Shown here: positions 35,598 through 44,170 of the stretch, one piece after another | How the letters are laid out: every line of letters begins with the position of its first letter | How positions within the stretch are numbered: position 1 is the first letter of the stretch | Assembly: GCF_017639855.1 (NCBI RefSeq) | Contig: NZ_CP072115.1 | Location: 682,001-746,000, forward strand | Source of the DNA: Streptococcus sp. zg-86 | GTDB lineage: Bacteria; Bacillota; Bacilli; Lactobacillales; Streptococcaceae | Direction: 5' to 3' | DNA: 64,000 nucleotides | Made by a program: the position numbers and the translations under genes | Notes under the pieces: model-generated | Seen by the model: the letters and a program-made list of their open reading frames with translations, nothing else | Databases searched by the model: none | Told to the model about the DNA's origin: nothing

Positions 35598-36881
35598 ATG
35601 CAATTACAGACAAAGGCAAGTCAATTAACTGGAAAACTGCGTGTACCTGGTGATAAGTCAATTAGTCATCGCTCGATTATGTTTGGAAGTTTAGCAGAGG
35701 GTGTGACCAAGGTTTATGGAATCTTACGGGGGGAAGATGTTCTCTCCACTATGCAAGTCTTTCGTGATTTGGGCGTAGAGATTGAAGATAAGGGAGATGT
35801 CGTTGAAATTCATGGTGTAGGTTTTCATGGTCTAAAAGCTCCCCAAAAGCCCCTTGATATGGGAAATTCAGGGACATCCATTCGCTTGATTTCAGGTGTT
35901 TTAGCAGGTCAGCCTTTTGAAGCAGAAATGTTTGGCGATGATAGTTTATCCAAACGCCCTATGGACCGGGTGAGCATTCCCCTTCGACAAATGGGTGTCG
36001 AGATGAGTGGTCAGACAAAACGAGATTTGCCACCACTGACAATAAAAGGTAAGAAAAATCTTCGACCTATCCAGTATCACTTGCCAATTGCTTCTGCACA
36101 GGTAAAATCAGCCCTGCTTTTTGCCGCCTTACAAGCAGAAGGAGAGTCTGTTATTATTGAAAAAGAACGGACAAGAAATCACACAGAAGATATGATTCGT
36201 CAATTTGGTGGTGACATTGAGGTATCGGGTAAGGAAATCCGCGTCACAGGTGGTCAGACCTTTACAGCTCAAGAGATTCAGGTGCCAGGTGATATTTCAA
36301 GTGCCGCCTTTTGGCTGGTCGCTGGGCTTATTGTGCCCAATGCAAAGATTATCTTAGAAAATGTTGGAATAGCCGATACTAGAACAGGGATTTTGGATGT
36401 GATTGAGGCTATGGGTGGAAAGATTAGTCTGAGCCAAGTAGATGAGCGAGCTAAATCAGCTACCATTACAGTAGAAACATCAGATTTACAAGGTACAGAA
36501 ATTGCTGGAGAAATCATTCCACGCTTGATTGATGAATTGCCCATCATTGCTCTTTTAGCGACACAGGCAAATGGAACAACCATTATCCGTGATGCCGAAG
36601 AACTCAAGGTTAAGGAAACAGACCGCATTCAGGTGGTGGCAGATGCCTTAAATAGCATGGGGGCAGCGATTACACCGACAGATGACGGCATGATTATTAA
36701 GGGGAAAACACAGCTTCATGGAGCTACCATCAATACTTTTGGTGACCACCGCATTGGGATGATGACAGCCATTGCTAGCCTATTGGTGCAAGACGGAGAA
36801 GTCTATTTGGAGCGAGCGGAAGCCATCAACACGAGCTACCCAAGTTTCTTTGATGATTTGCAGAAATTATTAGAGGAATAG
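35598..36881 (+). CDS. aroA: EPSP synthase
   Basis: 5-enolpyruvylshikimate-3-phosphate synthase. PGDKSISHRSI, DMGNSGTSIRLISG, KETDRIQV and GDHRIGM are the hallmark substrate-binding stretches. AAAGGGA precedes the ATG at 35598, giving the standard 427 aa. An earlier ATG lies inside the promoter. It starts the aroA-aroK-pheA-LCP run, all closely spaced. Confidence 0.97.
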   Translation: MQLQTKASQLTGKLRVPGDKSISHRSIMFGSLAEGVTKVYGILRGEDVLSTMQVFRDLGVEIEDKGDVVEIHGVGFHGLKAPQKPLDMGNSGTSIRLISGVLAGQPFEAEMFGDDSLSKRPMDRVSIPLRQMGVEMSGQTKRDLPPLTIKGKKNLRPIQYHLPIASAQVKSALLFAALQAEGESVIIEKERTRNHTEDMIRQFGGDIEVSGKEIRVTGGQTFTAQEIQVPGDISSAAFWLVAGLIVPNAKIILENVGIADTRTGILDVIEAMGGKISLSQVDERAKSATITVETSDLQGTEIAGEIIPRLIDELPIIALLATQANGTTIIRDAEELKVKETDRIQVVADALNSMGAAITPTDDGMIIKGKTQLHGATINTFGDHRIGMMTAIASLLVQDGEVYLERAEAINTSYPSFFDDLQKLLEE

Positions 36882-36885
36882 TAGG

Positions 36886-37377
36886 ATGACGATTGTATTA
36901 TTAGGATTTATGGGAGTGGGAAAGACAACCGTTTCCAAGCACATTCAGCGCCCTTTTTATGATATGGATAGAATGATTGAAGAAAAGATTGGCATGCCAA
37001 TTGCAGACTTTTTTGCAAGAGAAGGAGAAGTAGCTTTTCGCAAAATCGAATCCGAAACCTTAGAAGAACTCTTACAAGTAGAAGAAGATTGTGTCATTTC
37101 TACGGGTGGTGGCGTGGTCATCTCGGAAAAAAATCGGGATTTACTCCGTCAAAATCAAAAATACAATGTTCTGTTGACTGCTTCTTTTGAGGTTTTGTAT
37201 CATCGAATCAAGCAGGATACCCTCTCTCAGCGCCCACTTTTTTTGAAGCATTCAAAAGAGGACTTCTATGATATGTATCAAAACCGGATGAAATTGTATG
37301 AAGGTTTGGCTGATTTAATCATCCGCACAGAAAATCGTAGCCCAGAAGAGATAGCAAGGATAATCGAATGTATGTAG
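36886..37377 (+). CDS. aroK: shikimate kinase
   Basis: Phosphorylates shikimate. P-loop GFMGVGKTT at the N-terminus, substrate-binding DMDRMIEEKIG, FRKIESE and STGGGVV; 163 aa. It lies four bases after aroA and overlaps the pheA start by 10 bp, implying coupled expression. Confidence 0.95.
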   Translation: MTIVLLGFMGVGKTTVSKHIQRPFYDMDRMIEEKIGMPIADFFAREGEVAFRKIESETLEELLQVEEDCVISTGGGVVISEKNRDLLRQNQKYNVLLTASFEVLYHRIKQDTLSQRPLFLKHSKEDFYDMYQNRMKLYEGLADLIIRTENRSPEEIARIIECM

Positions 37378-38195
37378 CATTTTTAGGTCCGAGAGGATCC
37401 TTTACACATCAGGTAGCCCAGCAGGCTTTTCCTGTAGACGAATTAGTGTTCTATGATACCATTACAGAAGTGATGAAAGCTGTTGAGCAAGGTGAGGTTG
37501 ACTATTCAGTTATTCCAGTGGAAAATTCGATTGAAGGTAGTGTCCATGAGACGATAGATTATCTCTTTCATCAGGCGGACTTACAGGCAGTAGCAGAGGT
37601 GGTTCAACCGATTTTTCAGCAGTTAATGGTAACTGAACCCTCGAAAGATATTCAAGTGATTTACTCGCATCCGCAAGCTCTCGCACAGGGAAAAAAATAC
37701 ATTGAGGAACATTATCCGCAGGCACGGTTAGAAGCAACAGCTAGTACAGCCTATGCAGCGCGGTTTGTCGCAAGGCAGAAAGACCAGCCTTATGCAGCCA
37801 TTGCTCCACAGGCAGCAGCTAAGGAATATGGCCTTCACATTGTCGCTCAAGACATTCAGGAAATGAGTCAAAATTTCACACGTTTTTGGATTCTAGGTCA
37901 TAGGACTGTGACCCTTCCGCTTGTGCAAGGAATGAGAAAATGTTCGCTTGCTCTGACACTGCCAGACAATCTTCCAGGTGCCCTCTATAAGGCTATGTCA
38001 GTCTTTGCTTGGCGGTGCATTGATTTAACCAAGATTGAAAGTCGACCTCTGAAAACAGCTTTGGGAGAATACTTTTTTATCCTTGATGTGGCCCATACTC
38101 AGCCAGATTTACTAGGTTATGCTTTAAATGAGTTGGAGAGCCTAGGGATTACATATAAAATTTTAGGAGACTATTTTATTTATCAGGCACAGTAA
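37368..38195 (+). CDS. pheA: prephenate dehydratase
   Basis: Converts prephenate to phenylpyruvate. GPRGSFTHQVA, VIPVENSIEGSV, the catalytic region NFTRFWILG and a C-terminal ACT domain with ESRPLKTALGEYFF (phenylalanine feedback) are visible. It has 275 aa with no chorismate mutase domain; neither pheA nor tyrA here carries one, so the mutase must lie elsewhere. Confidence 0.95.
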   Translation: MYVAFLGPRGSFTHQVAQQAFPVDELVFYDTITEVMKAVEQGEVDYSVIPVENSIEGSVHETIDYLFHQADLQAVAEVVQPIFQQLMVTEPSKDIQVIYSHPQALAQGKKYIEEHYPQARLEATASTAYAARFVARQKDQPYAAIAPQAAAKEYGLHIVAQDIQEMSQNFTRFWILGHRTVTLPLVQGMRKCSLALTLPDNLPGALYKAMSVFAWRCIDLTKIESRPLKTALGEYFFILDVAHTQPDLLGYALNELESLGITYKILGDYFIYQAQ

Positions 38196-38207
38196 AAGGA
38201 AAATACC

Positions 38208-39533
38208 ATGACAAAACAGGATAGTAACCTCACACATCATGAGGAATTACGATTAGATTATTTACAAAAAAATATTCATTATTTGAATGACAAAGAACGA
38301 AATGAATTGGCCTATTTGCAGTATAAAGCTGAAACAGGTCGTCCGCTTTTATCGCGTAGAAAACCTTTTATTCCGACAGTTGATGAAGTAGAAGAGCTAG
38401 AGGATTTTCCTTCTTATCATAATGATGATGATTGGACAGAGTTGACTGACATCGAAGATATGGTAGAAGAAGAGGTGTTATTGCCTCAATATCCTCGGCA
38501 TAAAAAAGGAAAACCCAGCCTTCATTCCATTCAAATTCCTGAGAAGAAAAAGGTCCGTAAAAAGAAAAAAGGACGGATTAAACGCTTCTTGCTCTTTTTG
38601 GCTTTTATCATTCTAGCAGTTTTGCTTGGACTTGGCTTCATGTTTGTGAAAGGAATGAATTCTGTGGACCAAAAACCAGTTGCAGAACCCTTTCATGGAC
38701 AGACTTCTAGTAAGGGTGTCAACATTCTAATCTTAGGAACAGATGGTCGGGTTGGAGATTCTTCTGATATGACACGAACAGACTCGATTATGGTATTAAA
38801 TATCAATAATAGGGATAAAAAAGCAAAGCTCGTGAGTTTTATGCGTGATACCTTGATTGATATTGATGGTGCGGATTATAAGTTAAACGTTGCCTATACC
38901 TTTGGAGAGCAAAATGGGAATCAAGGTGCAGAAAATGTTCGTGAAGTATTGAAAGAAAATTTTGATATTGATGTGCAATACTATGCCTTGGTTGATTTTT
39001 CAACCTTTGCCACAGCGATTGATACTCTATTTCCTAAAGGAGTGACCATTGATGCCAAATTCGCTACGATTGCTGGGCAACCCGTTTCGTCAGTAGATGT
39101 GCCAGACGATTTGAGAATGGAGAATGGTATTGTGCCAAATCAAACCATTGCGGTTGGTCTGCAGCAGATGGATGGTAGAACCTTATTGAATTATGCCCGC
39201 TTCCGTAAAGATGATGAGGGAGATTACGGTAGAACCAAACGCCAACAGCAAGTCTTAGCAGCTATCATGACTCAGGTGAAAGACCCAACTAAGTTATTCA
39301 CAGGAGCAGAGGCACTTGGAAAAGTCTATGCCTTGACTTCTACCAATATTCCTCAAACTTTTATTCTTACCAATGGACTTTTTGCGGCGCTTGATGCGCG
39401 AAATGGGATTGAACAAACGACTATTCCAGCGCTGGGAGACTGGGTGGACGAGTACGATGTTTATGGCGGTTTGGGCTTGAAAATTGATTTTGGAAAATAC
39501 CAGAATCGCTTAAGTGAACTAGGCTTAAGATAA
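38208..39533 (+). CDS. LytR-CpsA-Psr family glycopolymer ligase
   Basis: A long acidic and basic cytoplasmic N-terminus (about 1-125), one transmembrane helix (FLLFLAFIILAVLLGLGFMF), then an extracellular LCP domain with NILILGTDGR, RTDSIMVLNI, VSFMRDTLIDI and YARFRKDDEGDYGRTKRQQQV. LCP enzymes attach wall polysaccharides or teichoic acids to peptidoglycan; rhamnan is a plausible substrate here (inference). It is 12 bp after pheA, with AAAGGAAA as ribosome site, and is followed by a terminator. Confidence 0.9.
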   Translation: MTKQDSNLTHHEELRLDYLQKNIHYLNDKERNELAYLQYKAETGRPLLSRRKPFIPTVDEVEELEDFPSYHNDDDWTELTDIEDMVEEEVLLPQYPRHKKGKPSLHSIQIPEKKKVRKKKKGRIKRFLLFLAFIILAVLLGLGFMFVKGMNSVDQKPVAEPFHGQTSSKGVNILILGTDGRVGDSSDMTRTDSIMVLNINNRDKKAKLVSFMRDTLIDIDGADYKLNVAYTFGEQNGNQGAENVREVLKENFDIDVQYYALVDFSTFATAIDTLFPKGVTIDAKFATIAGQPVSSVDVPDDLRMENGIVPNQTIAVGLQQMDGRTLLNYARFRKDDEGDYGRTKRQQQVLAAIMTQVKDPTKLFTGAEALGKVYALTSTNIPQTFILTNGLFAALDARNGIEQTTIPALGDWVDEYDVYGGLGLKIDFGKYQNRLSELGLR

Positions 39534-39562
39534 TTCTCTATTTGTAAAAAATATGCTATACT

Positions 39563-39591
39563 AAAGGTCGGAATAATTGTTCTGACCTTTT
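39563..39591 (+). terminator. terminator after the LCP gene
   Basis: AAAGGTCGGAA/TTCTGACCTTT with one G-U pair, followed by TCGTTTCT. Confidence 0.65.
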
Positions 39592-39666
39592 CGTTTCTCG
39601 TTAAGAAGTAGTAAAATATATGGTGGATTGAGAACGGAACACGGACTAAGAGCTGTGTAAAAAAGA

Positions 39667-39767
39667 GACGCAGATGTTCCAACTTTAGTTGGTTACAGCT
39701 GAGGCTCCCTTTAGTGGGGACGCAGATGTTCCAGCTTTAGCTGGTTACAGTTGAGACTCCCTTTAGG
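39667..39767. repeat. two tandem copies of a 49-bp non-coding unit
   Basis: GACGCAGATGTTCCAACTTT... and GACGCAGATGTTCCAGCTTT..., each ending CTCCCTTTAG and 52 bp apart. Each can fold AACTTTAGTT or AGCTTTAGCT. A diverged relative (GTTGCAGCTTTAGCTGCCTA...CTCTCTTTAGG) lies near 55.97 kb in the queT leader. Confidence 0.65.
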
Positions 39768-39850
39768 GATAAATCTCGTTGGTTACAAGCCAACCTGCTT
39801 CGATTTCCTATTTTGTCTAGGAGTTGCTTAACGCCCTCGTATCTTATGAA

Positions 39851-40103
39851 GGAATAGGACAATGCAAGGAGCTGCAGATAGAACTGGCGTTAATTGAGGA
39901 TTACTCCATAATCCCTATTTCCAACTTTCAACAGTCTACTGGACTATTGAAGCAAAGCGACTTATACTCGTCAAAAATCTAAGTCTGACGTCGTTAACTC
40001 ACCTTGCTGAACTTCAGTTCTAGCTACGATTTCGTTGCCTAGTCAGATTTTGATTTTTATAGAGTATAACGATGTCCTAACCTTTATTCCATTCACTATA
40101 CAA
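39851..40103. repeat. MITE B, copy 2, interrupted
   Basis: Inverted copy of the element at 17684-17846. One end is lost or diverged; the other still ends TTCCATTCACTATA. A RUP-like element sits inside, between GCGACT and ACGATG, where copy 1 has the uninterrupted equivalent. Confidence 0.7.
39965..40066. repeat. RUP-like MITE nested in MITE B
   Basis: A 102-bp element with ends TACTCGTCAAAAATC and, inverted, TACTCTATAAAAATCA, flanked by TA on both sides (39963-39964, 40067-40068). Comparison with the unoccupied copy at 17.7 kb shows a clean insertion. Confidence 0.75.
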
Positions 40104-40156
40104 TCTTGAAAAAGGAAACAATGAGAAGAGCAGAATGTGGAATAGAAAGAAGATAG

Positions 40157-41527
40157 ATGATTAAGAAAAATGATGTAATAGAAGCAGATATTGTGGATTT
40201 GAGCCATGAGGGGCTAGGAGTTGCCAAACTTGACGGATTGGTCTTTTTTGTCGAGAATGCCTTACCTGGTGAAAAAATTCAGATGCGCGTGCTTAAGGTC
40301 AATAAAAAAATTGGCTATGGAAAAGTAGAAGAGCGGTTGACGACTTCAGCAGACAGGAATGAGGCTATTGATGTGGCTTATCTCAGATCTGGGATTGCAG
40401 ATTTGGGGCATTTGACCTATGAAGCTCAGTTAAAGTTTAAAACCAAGCAAGTAAAAGATAGTTTGTATAAGATTGCTGGTATAAAGGATATAGAAGTTCC
40501 TTTAACGCTTGGCATGGGGCAACCCTTTGCTTATCGAAATAAGGCACAAGTACCCGTTCGCCGTGTGAATGGTCAATTGGAAACAGGTTTTTTCCGTAAA
40601 AATTCCCATGATTTGATGCCGATTGAGGATTTTTATATCCAACATCCAGAGATTGACCAAGTGATTCTAGTTGTACGTGATTTGCTACGCAGATTTGACA
40701 TCAAACCCTATGACGAACAAGAAAAAACAGGTCTGATGCGCAATGTCATTGTTCGTCGTGGTCATTATTCTGGAGAAATCATGGTGATTTTTGTGACAAC
40801 TCGACCAAAGATTTTCCGCATAGAACAACTGATTGAGCTCTTGGTAGATCAATTCCCACAGGTGAGCTCTATCATGCAAAATATCAATGATCGGGATACC
40901 AATGTGATTTTTGGTCCTGAATTCCGCCTCTTGTATGGTAAGGATTGTATCACAGATCAGATGCTGGGAAATTACTTTGAAATCTCAGCTCCTTCCTTTT
41001 ATCAAGTTAATACTGAAATGGCAGAGCAGCTTTACCAAACTGCTATTGATTTTGCAGATGTTACACAAGATGATACCGTAGTTGATGCTTATTCTGGAAT
41101 TGGAACGATTGGCTTGTCTTTTGCCAAGCATGTTAAAAAGGTCTACGGAGTAGAAGTTGTACCGCAAGCAGTAGAAAATAGTCAGCGCAATGCAAACCTA
41201 AATGGCATTTCAAACGCTCACTATGTTTGTGATACCGCTGAAAAAGCCATGGCTAAGTGGGTGCAAGAAGGTATTCAAGCGACTGTCATTCTTGTTGATC
41301 CACCAAGGAAAGGCCTCACCGAGAGTTTTATCAAGGCGAGTTGCCAGATGAACCCAGACAAGATTGTCTACGTTTCCTGTAATGTCGCAACCCTTGCGCG
41401 TGATGTCAAACACTATGAAGAGCTAGGCTACAAACTCAGCAGAATTCAGCCCGTTGATTTATTTCCGCAGACGCATCATGTTGAGGCGGTAAGTTTGCTA
41501 GTCAAGGAGCGAAGCGATGACGAATAG
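40157..41527 (+). CDS. rlmD: 23S rRNA (uracil-C5)-methyltransferase, RlmD family
   Basis: An N-terminal TRAM domain (about 1-60, VIEADIVDLSHEGLGVAKLDG) precedes a SAM methyltransferase core: SFYQVNTEMAEQLY, VVDAYSGIGTIGLSFA, ILVDPPRKG and the catalytic Cys in YVSCNVATLARD. Family enzymes make m5U in 23S rRNA. The iron-sulfur cysteines of E. coli RlmD are not obvious in the N-terminal part, so it may act as an RlmCD-type enzyme. The last 51 bp are duplicated at 43984. Confidence 0.88.
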   Translation: MIKKNDVIEADIVDLSHEGLGVAKLDGLVFFVENALPGEKIQMRVLKVNKKIGYGKVEERLTTSADRNEAIDVAYLRSGIADLGHLTYEAQLKFKTKQVKDSLYKIAGIKDIEVPLTLGMGQPFAYRNKAQVPVRRVNGQLETGFFRKNSHDLMPIEDFYIQHPEIDQVILVVRDLLRRFDIKPYDEQEKTGLMRNVIVRRGHYSGEIMVIFVTTRPKIFRIEQLIELLVDQFPQVSSIMQNINDRDTNVIFGPEFRLLYGKDCITDQMLGNYFEISAPSFYQVNTEMAEQLYQTAIDFADVTQDDTVVDAYSGIGTIGLSFAKHVKKVYGVEVVPQAVENSQRNANLNGISNAHYVCDTAEKAMAKWVQEGIQATVILVDPPRKGLTESFIKASCQMNPDKIVYVSCNVATLARDVKHYEELGYKLSRIQPVDLFPQTHHVEAVSLLVKERSDDE

Positions 41528-41780
41528 CATTTACTTCCGCCCATGCGATAGCTGTCCAAGAGCTAGGAGCATGGCGACGTAGCGATTGGACACAGCGAAC
41601 CGCTAGGTGTGTTGCTCTGCTCGTAAAATCCTAGAAACCTTTGAACGAAAGGGATAGTAAAAAGCCTTAGAGATAAGGCTTTTTGTCGTATGGTGGGTAA
41701 GTATCAGAGTGAGAGTTGAAGTTGAAGTGGTGGGATTGAAAGCTTGGTGGTAGAATTATTTATTCCCATAAACCCTAGGG
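41477..41780. repeat. direct repeat D, copy 1 (rlmD 3' end plus downstream)
   Basis: The first 186 bp (to 41662) match 43984-44169 without indels and with nine mismatches. The match continues beyond the IS at 45966 (TTTTTGTCGTATGGTGGGTA) and fades by about 41780 (TTTATTCCCATAAACC versus TTTATTTCCGTAAACC). The two copies frame the accessory island. Confidence 0.85.
41659..41685 (+). terminator. rlmD terminator
   Basis: AAAAAGCCTTAGAGATAAGG is a hairpin (AGCCTT/AAGGCT) followed by TTTTT. In copy 2 of repeat D this hairpin is replaced by the IS1182 insertion. Confidence 0.8.
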
Positions 41781-41877
41781 GGTATGGGTTTGTTTCCATA
41801 GACAAGGGGCTTATGGGAATAAATGTACCCCCTTTTTTTTATAAATGAAACTCTAGAAAGGTTTGGTCTAGAGAAGT

Positions 41878-42117
41878 GTGAGTACTGTTTTTGATACATT
41901 TTTTAAATATGTTAATATATTCAATATATCTGGTAGAGAAAAGCAAAGAGTAGCACTTGCTCGAGGGGTGCTATTGTCTTCTAAATTTTTGTTATTGGAT
42001 GAGGTTAATTCAATGATTGACGAACAAACAACTAGGGATATAAGTGGATACCTATCACAACGAAACGTAGGTTTTATAGAGGTAGCACATAAAGTTTCCA
42101 AAGAGGACAAAATATAG
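41878..42117 (+). pseudogene. ABC transporter ATPase, C-terminal fragment
   Basis: Only the tail of an ABC ATPase remains: signature ISGREKQRVALARG, Walker B FLLLDEVNSMID, D-loop and the switch His in VAHKVS. Walker A and the N-terminal half are missing. The frame opens with a GTG that has no ribosome site. It is AT-rich compared with rlmD, as are the next genes. The parent was probably an exporter of the bacteriocin or multidrug type, but this cannot be settled from 79 residues. Confidence 0.7.
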
Positions 42118-42154
42118 TATAATAAATTTATAAAAGTTGAAAGGATTGTATAAT

Positions 42155-42469
42155 ATGATTACGTCATTAAAAGATTGCCAAAAGAAGATTTTAGAAAATA
42201 AAAAAATGAAAGGCTTTAATACTACAGATATCAAATTTGAGTTACTATGTTTATATGGAGAGGTTAATGAATTATTTCAGGCATATTTGAAGGATGATGT
42301 TTCAAATATTGCAGAGGAATTAGCAGATGTAGCTATTTTTTTACTTGGTATTTCTGAAATTCTCAATGTAGATCTTGAAACTGCAATCATTGAAAAAATT
42401 GTAGTCAATGAAAAAAGAATCTATAATGAAAATGGTTCAAAACTATCCACTCCGGCCAAGAAAGTGTGA
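42155..42469 (+). CDS. MazG-like nucleotide pyrophosphohydrolase domain protein
   Basis: All-alpha NTP pyrophosphatase fold (104 aa). The metal site ExxE...ExxD is visible as GEVNE (about 31-35) and EELAD (about 53-57), followed by VAIFLLGISEIL and an IVEKI-like helix. Such proteins hydrolyse nucleoside triphosphates in housecleaning or defence settings; the substrate is unknown here. GAAAGGA lies nine bases before the ATG at 42155. It has low GC like the rest of the island and a strong terminator behind it. Confidence 0.75.
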   Translation: MITSLKDCQKKILENKKMKGFNTTDIKFELLCLYGEVNELFQAYLKDDVSNIAEELADVAIFLLGISEILNVDLETAIIEKIVVNEKRIYNENGSKLSTPAKKV

Positions 42470-42523
42470 AGTAGGTTATTTTCAACTATAGTGGATAGTT
42501 AGAAAATGCTTTACGTATGAAGT

Positions 42524-42560
42524 AACCGCATGTAACTATTTTTAGCTACATGCGGTTTTA
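42524..42560 (+). terminator. terminator after the MazG-like gene
   Basis: AACCGCATGTA/TACATGCGGTT perfect 11-bp stem, then TTT. Confidence 0.8.
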
Positions 42561-42706
42561 AAATATTTTCATAAGAATCACAATTAAACAATGATAATAT
42601 CTCGTCTTCGAAGACATTATAATATAGAAAATGATTAGAAAAGCAGTGTTCAAAATGAAAACACATTATCTGAAAGTTAAATATTTACATTTGTTAGGAG
42701 TGGTAG

Positions 42707-43170
42707 ATGAAAAGTAATAAGAAGTTTGGGAGAGAAGCATTTTAGGAACTCGCTGAAAAAGTATGCTTATAGACTAAATAAAATGAAAAATAAGGTATCT
42801 TGACAAATCATTAAAAAACTCATATTTTTCAATATTGATACCAAAAGAAAGTATTATCAAGGATTCATCTTTATACAAGAAATCATTTGATTCCATAATT
42901 GATTGTGATATGTATTATTTTGGTTTGATTTATTTAGTAATATTTGAAAATAAGGATATTAACTTAAATAATTGGTCGAATCTAGTTATCAAACTGGAAC
43001 AGCAAATCAAAAACTATAAAGCCCCATATCTTGACAAGCAAAGCATTCCAACATATGATTATTCAAAAGCTGAATATATCAGTTATCATCAAAAGAACCC
43101 TTCAGCTTTAAAATATTTACGAGAGAGAGTTGAGAAATCTATTGATATTTATAAGGAGATTGTATTATGA
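42707..43170 (+). pseudogene. unrecognised protein, 5' part frameshifted, partner of the HEPN gene
   Basis: TTAGGAGTGGTAG and ATG 42707 open MKSNKKFGREAF, which stops at 42745. Coding-like sequence continues in the next frame (NSLKKYAYRLNKMKNKV) and then in the third (DKSLKNSYFSILIPKESII...). The last part stays open for at least 111 codons to 43170. Two small indels would restore one protein of about 150 aa. I recognise no domain in the helical remainder. Its end overlaps the HEPN gene start by ATGA, so the pair was an operon. Confidence 0.5.
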
Positions 43171-43882
43171 CGAAACATGAAGATTTTATCAACAGTTCGA
43201 TTGAAGCGGTTATGTTGGAGGGGCTTTCTGCAATTATTTCCATAGATACTGGAATTGAATCTTATCCCTTGAATGATTACTTGTTAAAGACAATTTTTTT
43301 ACAGATGACAGGTTTTCAAGAACAAAAATTTAAGTGTATTGTTTGGGAGATGGCTACTGAAGATTTTGAGTTTAGGAGAGATTTTTTAAGAGAATATGCC
43401 ACACAAGGTTTTTCCACATATGAGTCTAAAAAATCTATTTATCAAAAATTAATGATTTTGCTAGATAGGGATGAGTTTTCTGAAAGTGAAAGAAAGGAAA
43501 TAGTTAATCAAGCAAAAGACAGTGTGTGTAGTATTTTTAATGAGAGTAACCTTCAATATTGGAATGGTACACCTATAATGAATTTAAGGGTAATATAAAG
43601 GATAAAATTGGCTACAAAGGTATTGCTAGAAAGGGAGTAGGTTATAATTTATTGGAAAGTGAAGGCCAAAAAGTTTATGGTAAATTATATAAACATAGAA
43701 ACCGTTTGGCACATAATACGATATCATATCAGAGAAATTTGCCTAAATTGCATAACTTAGAAAATGCAGAATTTGGCGATTCTAATTATTTTGTGTGGTT
43801 TTATGTGTTGATAGTAATTGATAGGATTATTATCAAATTATACAATGAATTCTGTCAGAAAAATAAATCTTTACTTTATTAG
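43167..43882 (+). pseudogene. HEPN-domain protein, frameshifted
   Basis: Two overlapping frames make one protein of about 238 aa. Frame one (43167-43598) is helical (HEDFINSSIEAVMLEGLSAI). Near 43560 the coding sense moves to a second frame beginning EWYTYNEFKGNIKDKIGYKG and containing YKHRNRLAHN, the Rx4H motif of HEPN ribonucleases. One lost base explains the shift. HEPN proteins are common effectors in toxin-antitoxin and abortive infection systems; that role is inferred from the motif and the coupled partner gene. Confidence 0.6.
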
Positions 43883-43983
43883 TAATTTGTAAATCTACGA
43901 CCTTAAAATGTATTAATATTATAGCATTGAAACAAAATCAAAAAACTTTTTCCGTTCCATAATATAGTCCTCACCTATCAGCA

Positions 43984-44169
43984 CACGTTGAGGCGGTAAG
44001 TTTGCTAGTCAAGGAGCGAAGCGATGACGAATAGCATTTACTTCCGCCCATGCGATAGCTATCCAAGAGCTAGGAGCATGGCGACGTAGCGAGTGGAGGA
44101 AGCGAACCGCTGGGTATGTAGCTCTGCTCGTAAAATCCTAGAAACCTTTGAACGAAAGGGATAGTAAAA
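43984..44169. repeat. direct repeat D, copy 2 (second rlmD 3' end)
   Basis: About 95 percent identical to 41477-41662 and collinear, including the last 51 bp of rlmD coding sequence without the rest of the gene. The remainder of the copy resumes after IS1182 at 45966. Confidence 0.85.
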
Positions 44170-44170
44170 C

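Noticed and set aside
41758..41822. Palindrome TTTATTCCCATAA/TTATGGGAATAAA as a recombination site
   Set aside because: Only the left arm is recognisable in repeat D copy 2; with no integrase nearby it is not supported beyond being an inverted repeat.
43559..43882. Separate small protein with RNRLAH
   Set aside because: It lacks its own ribosome site and continues the preceding HEPN frame after a one-base shift, so I treat both as one broken gene.
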